Shown here: piece after piece, positions 57,943 through 64,000 of the stretch
Layout: every line of letters begins with the position of its first letter
How positions within the stretch are numbered: position 1 is the first letter of the stretch
DNA from: Temnothorax longispinosus
Lineage: Eukaryota; Arthropoda; Insecta; Hymenoptera; Formicidae
Length of the DNA stretch: 64,000 nt
NCBI RefSeq assembly: GCF_030848805.1
Contig: NC_092361.1
Span: forward strand, 15,087,406-15,151,405
Reading direction: 5' to 3'
The notes under the pieces: model-generated
The model's database searches: none
What the model saw: the letters and a program-made list of their open reading frames with translations, nothing else
What the model was told of the DNA's origin: nothing
Program-made: the position numbers and the translations under genes

Positions 57943-60121
57943 CTATGAAAGGGTGGGATGATCCGAAATCGACGCGTCCTCCGTATCTTCTTCGAATTCG
58001 TTATCGCTGTTTAAGGACAGATGCTCTCTTAATACTAAAGAACGCATCTGTTCCAAGACCTGATGCAAGGAATCCGACCTCTGATCTATTCTATCGTTTA
58101 GAGGTGTAGCGTCGCCACTCGCTGTCCCACCTGCAGGTGTCTGTGGCGTATTACTAGGCGGTATGGGGGTATTTGTGCCATCTCCTGTACCTGCAAATAC
58201 GATAATACTCTTCAAATTTGATCCAAGATATTCTTATGGCGAACAATTTTATTATTTCACTTATCGCGCCTTACCCATACTATCACTCGCAGGACTAGCT
58301 GGCCGTTCAGCACCCCTTATTTCCCTCACGATCTCTTCGTCCTGCACGTTGAGCCGTAATCCGGCAACTCCTTTTCTTGGAACATTATACAGATCCCTTT
58401 TGATCCTCCTTCGTCTGGAGGGATCATTTCTACGCAATTGAAGCATCGAACCAAAATCGGCGATGTAAAGGAATCCTGCGATCAGCAACTCGCAGGTCCT
58501 TTTGCCCTGCTTATATGCCGTTTCTAATTCGATACTTGTACGCTGATCATACTGCCACCAACCTGGAAAAATTTACTTAAAAACCACTTGTTCCATGTTA
58601 CAATGGAAATAACAGATCATGCAGGTCAATCATTTGCAAATGAATTAAAGGACATGTTGTCAAAAACTGCAGTTGGGAAAATAGAAAAAGAAATATATTT
58701 TTAGTAGAATATAGTTTTATTGAAAAAAAAAAGAGATATTTCTTTCATGTTAAGTGTCTTAATCGTATAACATTATATCATGGCAATTAACTCTTCGCTT
58801 TTAATTGTTAAAGCTGTCGAATCTTTGCATACATATTTTATAAAGCTTTTCATAACATACTTTATAAATTAGCATATATATTCTTGCACACATTCTATTT
58901 TATATCCTATACCGTTTTTACTTATGCAATGCATTATAATGTATGTAGTATATAGTATTTGTATAATGCTGTATGAAACCAATGAATATAGTTGAGTATG
59001 TTAAGTACGGACTTGGAATTGTATCTTCGATCTTAACGGACAAATAATCCATTTTACAAATGTTATTGTACACCCGAGACACCCTTGCACGGAGCATCTT
59101 TTCTGTCACGTTTGATATTACGTTTGTAACGTGGGTTGTATTTTCTATATTGACATTTCTTTTCAAAGTCAATTACGTAAAGCATGCCACAGATCAAAAG
59201 TTCGCATTGCGCGTCCCCTAGTTTGTAAATAGTCTCCAGATCATTGCTTGTCCTCGGATCATATTTCCACCAACCTAAGAAGGGGTAGGATATCAAATTT
59301 TGTGCGCCCATGTATAAATGTTTTAAAAGAGAATTCGCAAGCTAGGAAAATTCATACAGATAATAACATCGAATGAGATATTTATACGAATTTCCCATAG
59401 AAAGACAACACAATTGCAGATTTTAAGCGCTGACCAAAACAAATCGTCAATTGAATCGATATTTTACCATTTCGACCTTCGTAAAACCATTGGTACTCTT
59501 CCTCGGGATGTTCCGACTCCTTCTGAGGCTCTTCCACTTCCACCAGCTGAGGTCTCTCGAGAAAATCCGGCGGGATCTCTTGACGACACATCGGACACCG
59601 CTTGCTCTGATTAGCGACACCTTTTACACACAGATAGCAGTATATATGGCTGCAGGGTAATCGTGCCGGATGGATACAAGGCTGCAGGCATACTGCGCAT
59701 TCTGGCACAACAGTGGGACCTGAATAAAGCGACACAAAGCTATAAATTAAAATGTATATAAAAATCGAAAAAATAAATCATCATAATTTTTTATTAGATA
59801 ATATCTTGAAAGATCTCTCTCTCTCTCTCTCTCTCTGATGCAACTATTACATATATTATATTACAAAGTAATATACAACCATTATTATATTGTAATATAT
59901 AATAGTAGTCCTGACTTTTCTTATATAGTACTGTATGTTATCATGTAATATATTGCGAAAAAGTACAGTTTCCCGAATTATATTGCGATGTACGCGATGA
60001 TTCATCCTGGGAGCATAGCGACCGATAACAAACACGCACCTTCCTTTTCCTCGGAATCCTTATCCTTCTCCTTAATGCCGCCGCCAGATTTCTCCGGCAC
60101 GTCGAGCTTCGCTTGCGCCAT
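57943..60121 (-). CDS. RNF146: RNF146/Iduna: PAR-directed E3 ubiquitin ligase
   Basis: Exons 60121-60040, 59719-59468 (RING), either 58562-58275 (WWE exon B) or 59274-59074 (WWE exon A), and 58190-57943. The B form has about 289 residues and the A form about 260. The RING is C-x2-C type ([29 protein letters not shown]). The WWE domain begins in the RING exon ([10 protein letters not shown]) and is completed by [41 protein letters not shown] and KGVAGLRLN in exon B. RNF146 recognises iso-ADP-ribose in poly(ADP-ribosyl)ated proteins such as tankyrase and axin and ubiquitinates them (family knowledge). The C-terminus is Ser/Asp/Glu-rich. All internal junctions are phase 1, so exons A and B are interchangeable. 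It is head-to-head with a possible plus-strand gene. Confidence 0.93.
59074..59274 (-). CDS. RNF146: Second WWE exon (exon A) of RNF146
   Basis: This 201-bp exon, phase 1 on both sides, encodes [51 protein letters not shown] and CKGVSG. It is clearly a diverged paralogue of exon B 511 bp downstream. The tyrosine of the LY motif and the glutamine of CQYRK correspond to positions that bind iso-ADP-ribose in mammalian RNF146. The acceptor is good (CTTCTTAG) but the donor (GTGTAC) is weak. It could be an alternative exon or a decaying duplicate. Confidence 0.7.
59813..59836. repeat. (CT)n microsatellite in RNF146 intron 1
   Basis: About 24 bp of CT dinucleotides. Confidence 0.95.
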
Positions 60122-60629
60122 GGCAGGACGAGTCGCGCGACCGCCGACAGGGTCAGAGTCTCATCGACGAAGCCGAATAGTAGCCGAGTCCTTCGTCCAG
60201 TTTGTAAACACCAGCATGCGCCTTGTCAATACTCGCGACGGTCGGCCATGTTGCTTGTTTATGACGTGTCCCGGGGCTCTCAACCTCAACCTCGCGGCAG
60301 TCGCGGCTCGCGGAGCTCGCGCGCGCGGCGCGCGTGCCGCCCGAAGTTGTCGCCGTTCCCTGCCGTTCACGTTGCACTCCTCCCTCGAGATTGCGATTCT
60401 CGCGGCCGACGGTGACGACGATTACGAAAATCCTAACGGTCGGTCGCGAGACGGCGAGACGGGCGAGACACAGCTTTCGGTCGGACGCGAACGATGAAGT
60501 GAAGGTAAATATTTTCTCGCGATATAATTCTGCGCGGCGATAATTTCGCGCGCACCTTTCTGATTTGGAAACTCGCGCGGCGTGGAGCTCTTTTGACACT
60601 CATTCTCTCCCCGATGTTCTCTTTCAGGT
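60122..60629. promoter_or_regulatory. Head-to-head promoter region of RNF146 and a plus-strand gene
   Basis: This is a strongly CpG-rich block. A GGCCATGTTG motif (about 60242) resembles a YY1-type site. A possible donor GAAG|GTAAAT at about 60504 suggests a non-coding plus-strand first exon. Confidence 0.45.
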
Positions 60630-60970
60630 TTTGCGACGTCGCGCCGCGGCGAGAGAAGGGTTCGAGCGCGAGATGGCTACTCCGATGAAAAAAGGGTAAT
60701 TAACTCTCGCATGTAATTTCGAACGATTTCTATTCTTCTTCGCCTTCAATGTGCCAGACAATTTTAAATACATTTAGCGACGAAATTACTCCGCGGTCAC
60801 ATATGCTGTTTTCTATATTGATTATTCGTGGATAAGTTTAATATCCCGTTTTTTTCTTTTTTAGGTCGGCGGAGATATGAGGAAGAAATTGGAGGAAAGT
60901 CTGGCTTCGAAGTCTGGCAAAATGGTGGGAGAGGCTGGAGAGGTAACCGCGACGCCGGCAATTAAGCGAG
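60630..60970 (+). other. Possible start of a plus-strand gene (two exons)
   Basis: An acceptor (TTTCAG) precedes a GC-rich exon from 60630 with an ATG in good context (MATPMKKG) and a GG|GTAATT donor at about 60697. A second exon (60865-60970), with acceptor TTTTTTAG and donor CGAG|GTACGT, reads VGGDMRKKLEESLASKSGKM, then GEAGEVTATPAIKRG. The two frames do not join: the splice as read gives a stop after five codons. Translation may start at the ATG at 60877, or one base may be missing. No family recognised, and no later exon found before the edge. Confidence 0.35.
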
Positions 60971-61251
60971 GTACGTTTATTAATTATTGGCAGAAATGAA
61001 AGATAATATTCCTTATAGAAATCGTTTATTCGCACGACTAATTATTAAATACCGCGCCTTATTGCGGTATACATAGAGTGGTCCCTTTTTCGTGGTGGTG
61101 ATACGTTTTTATTGTTACATCATTATATTATTGTGTCTACGTACAAGGCAGTCATACACGGTAACTTACAAATACGTGTCTACCATGACGCTGTACAGAA
61201 AATTGATTGATCCTTGACTAGGATATGAGAAAGAAAGGTGATGTAACAAAC

Positions 61252-62030
61252 AGGATGACTTCGATAAACTCTAAATTAACTTAATCAATGATTGGCTTAT
61301 CGAACAATATTTTATACTATTTTATTAACACGGATATGGAATTATTACTTTTTTATTGTAGGAAAAAATTGATTCAGGGACAATGGATTATATGTTAGAA
61401 TATTTTCTTTAAGTGATTCTGTTGGTTTAATTAATCTCCGATTAAGTTAATTAGAGTTTTATCGAAATTGCTTTCATGACTGAGGGGTGACTTCGACAAA
61501 CTCTGATTAATTCAAAGATCAGTTGATATCAAAAGATATTACTTGATAAATCAATCAAATTTATCAAGTAATATTCATATTAATTTGTTAACATGGATAA
61601 AATTATTAATTATTTATTGTTTAACGTGTAGGAAAAAATTTTGTGGATTAAAAAATTTTAATGGATAGGATTATTAATTTTTTGTTATTCAATATATAGA
61701 AAGAAAAGATTGCATCGGAGAAAACAAATTATATAATTGAAAAAGCTGCTTTAAGCGACTTTGTTTGAATTAATCGCTGATTAAATTATTCGGAATATGG
61801 TCGAAGTCGCTTTCAGGGTGATTTTGACCAAATTTCAATTAATTTAATTAGTGATTAGTTTATCGATACTCGTACTATTTTCTTAACATAAATACAATTA
61901 TTAATTTTTATTGTTTAATATATAAAACAAATTGATTCGAGAACAATAAATTTTATAGTTAGAAATTTTGCTTTAAGCGATTCTACCAGTTGAATTAATC
62001 ACCGATTAAGTTAATACGAGTTTGGTCAAA
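61252..62030. repeat. Tandem array of about 250-330-bp fold-back units
   Basis: Three diverged units begin at about 61255, 61488 and 61817 with GACTTCGACAAACTCTGATT-like sequence. Each ends with its inverse (for example GATTAAGTTAATTAGAGTTT, then ATCGAAATTGC). The middles share GGAAAAAATTGATT and AACATGGATA-type sequence. Each unit is itself palindromic at its ends. Confidence 0.7.
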
Positions 62031-62740
62031 GTCCGTCAGCAGCTTGAAATTTGTTCACCATATTTATTCTCTAACGGGATAAAATTTTGGGAGGATAAGA
62101 AAAAAGTGGACCTTTTTATACTTTTGAGATTCTTTAAGAACGGAGAAATTGTTTTATAAGCTCGCTTTATACAACAATAGAGATAAGAAATTATTATCCT
62201 ACGGACTTACAAGATATTTTTTACAAGCACCCTTATGAGATTGTATGTGGAACGATATACTTGAGCACGGCAGCTTTCTATCAGCTGCAAAGAGACCGTA
62301 TCGAGCTCGTAACGATCTACTAGTTACTATTGTTAAGCTCGTTATCACGTTTCAAATCCTTATTAGCAACTATAACGTCTTGTCACGAGTAAAATTCGCC
62401 GATCGCGATATTGGTCCGAGCGAATCTATTTTCGATGAAACTATTTAGCTTATAGCTCGGTGCGAGCTATTAACACGAGCCTTTCGAGAAGCGGATAACT
62501 CTGTGATAATGAAAGATGAACTGAAAATGGAAAATGTCAAATGTGTTAAGTGCATAGAGTGCGCTCTTTAACATTAATTAAGTTGATTAATCGACAGATA
62601 TTTATTTTCATAGCAATCATTAAAGTAATTAATTATTCAAAAGGCAAAAGTCTAAAAGATGTCTAAAATATGTTCCAAATATATAAATGTCTTCCTGACG
62701 TATTTTAGACTTTCGTGCTGTTTGGATAATCTGACACGTT

Positions 62741-62781
<41 letters not shown>

Positions 62782-62946
62782 TAATCTGTTTGGTATAATA
62801 ACGTGCATATACAAAAATATTCATAAAATGATATTTATGAGTTTGGCACTCAACACGTTCGAGACTTTCCGATTTGATCGGGGTAATACGATTCGTTGTT
62901 CTTGTGGCTATTCACAATAGTCCTTTAGAGCACGGATGATCTACGA
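62031..62946. other. AT-rich spacer with CT microsatellite
   Basis: It contains a CT-rich microsatellite at about 62740-62782 and the presumed 3' UTR of the edge gene. No other gene is supported. Confidence 0.45.
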
Positions 62947-64000
62947 TCAATCCAATGATAACACCGATTCGACAGAGGATCTATTTCTCAATGGTAATTT
63001 CGGACCACCGAGATAGCTCAATGGATTGCCGAAAGTTCGTTGACCATCCGGCAAGAAGATAGGAGACGTATTGAAAGTTATCGGCTTGCCTGGTGCTAAA
63101 AGAAAATAGTCTTCGTAATTAACTCTGCCCGACTGGCAGATTTCTCTAAAAATTATACATACAAACAAGTGTTTCATGACTATATTTAAAAAGCAATTGA
63201 AAATATATCTTTGGTTATTCCCTCAGTGATTAAATTAGCAAGATATAATAAATGAAATAAAGAATAATTATATCTTTTTAGTTTTTATGAAAGAAATTAG
63301 GATAATGTAGGAAGTAGGAATGTTAAAATATTTTTCGGATTATTATGTGCAAGAATTAATAATCTACTTTCTTATGCAATATTGCATATGTTATTAGAAT
63401 CCTATCTAAAAAAAGGTTTCTTAAAACAAAGAAGTCTTTTCTTTGCATGTGTTACTGACCTAAGTAGTTTCCTTGCATCTTCGATTGTCTTCCAATGTCT
63501 CCTTCCGCGGGCGCCTAAATGAAGCGAAAGTTTATTTTAAAATACTCAATTCTCTCGCCGTATAGCAATGACAGAAACAATAGATTCATTCTGTTTTCTT
63601 CAATCTTTCTGGTTAGTGCGTATATGTAGCAAACACGCTTAGACACTTTGAAGGCTTGCCTCGTAGAACTGCAGACGTTTCTGCAGCTCAAAGCGTGCAT
63701 GCGATGAAGTGAAAATGTTTCTCACGTGCCACGAATAAATGCCCGTTTCGACATCGGGCAATTCCGATTAATCGCTGTTTATGCACTCGTGCAGGTTTGC
63801 GATAAAAGGCTTCATCGATGTCTTCGTAGAGCATTCTTAAATCGACGATTAGTCTAACCTGGGAATGGCTGCGCCGGTTGTAATTTACATCAAGCATTGG
63901 CATCGGTATATTCAGATTTCGATTCAAACGCGCGAAAGTAATTTTATTTGTTGCAATACAAACATGACGATTACATTTCTTCGTAACATTTAAAACTAAA
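62947..64000 (-). CDS. Unidentified gene, 5' end possibly outside the window
   Basis: Exons: 63905 (first ATG, though the frame is open to the window edge)-63726, 63514-63460, 63145-62947. Phases agree and stop is TAG or TAA-type at 62947. The protein reads MPMLDVNYNRRSHSQVRLIV, DEAFYRKPARVHKQRL, then ARGRRHWKTIEDARKLLREI, NYEDYFLLAPGKPITFNTSP, IFLPDGQRTFGNPLSYLGG, ending VESVLSLD. It is a small, basic, Pro/Gly-containing protein without membrane segments. The short repeated-turn style recalls axonemal microtubule-associated proteins, but this is a guess and I do not recognise the family. Confidence 0.55.

Overview
This is eukaryotic DNA from an insect, most probably a hymenopteran and perhaps an ant. 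Genes are split by short GT-AG introns (roughly 70-500 bp). Gene starts are CpG-rich, intergenic DNA is A+T-rich, and telomere-like GGTTAGGT motifs sit near several gene starts. Fold-back (MITE-like) elements are dense. The species cannot be told from the window. Gene names come from recognising protein families; exon borders come from reading splice signals and checking reading phase, so expect an occasional error of a base.

Layout, left to right: znrf2 (E3 ligase, minus, 326-2488); oxt (peptide O-xylosyltransferase, minus, 4042-7818), head-to-head with ecd (Ecdysoneless, plus, 8407-10720); an ASPSCR1/TUG homologue (minus, 11415-13563), head-to-head with a NAA60-type N-acetyltransferase (plus, 14378-15825); a repeat-rich gap with two fold-backs and a tRNA-derived SINE; CMTR1 (cap 2'-O-methyltransferase, minus, 18721-21558 or further upstream); a stack of fold-backs (22308-23899); ZC3H15 (minus, 24996-27009); a repeat-rich region with a 500-N assembly gap and nested fold-backs (27594-31331); eIF3e (plus, 31905-34950); armitage (minus, 36823-41170) with a small coiled-coil ORF just upstream in the same apparent transcript; an orphan plus-strand ORF (42548-43057); a large tudor gene (minus, 44560-55701, 11 exons, about 2,946 codons); RNF146 (minus, 57943-60121) with two alternative-looking WWE exons; a possible plus-strand gene start (60630-60970); and a partial unidentified gene at the right edge (minus, 62947-64000).

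The genes are mostly conserved housekeeping or germline genes. Armitage (piRNA helicase) and Tudor (scaffold binding methylated Piwi proteins) act in the same germline small-RNA pathway and lie about 3.4 kb apart on the same strand. RNF146 and ZNRF2 are ubiquitin ligases. ZC3H15, eIF3e and CMTR1 act in translation and mRNA metabolism. OXT and NAA60 work in the secretory pathway or Golgi.

Main points for a second look: a stop-to-start gap of 2 nt linking a 93-residue ORF to armitage; two phase-matched WWE exons in RNF146; a roughly 98% identical tandem duplication of one Tudor module plus an in-frame TAG elsewhere in tudor; and a diverse set of fold-back elements, many sharing a CCAAT-type core and nested inside each other.
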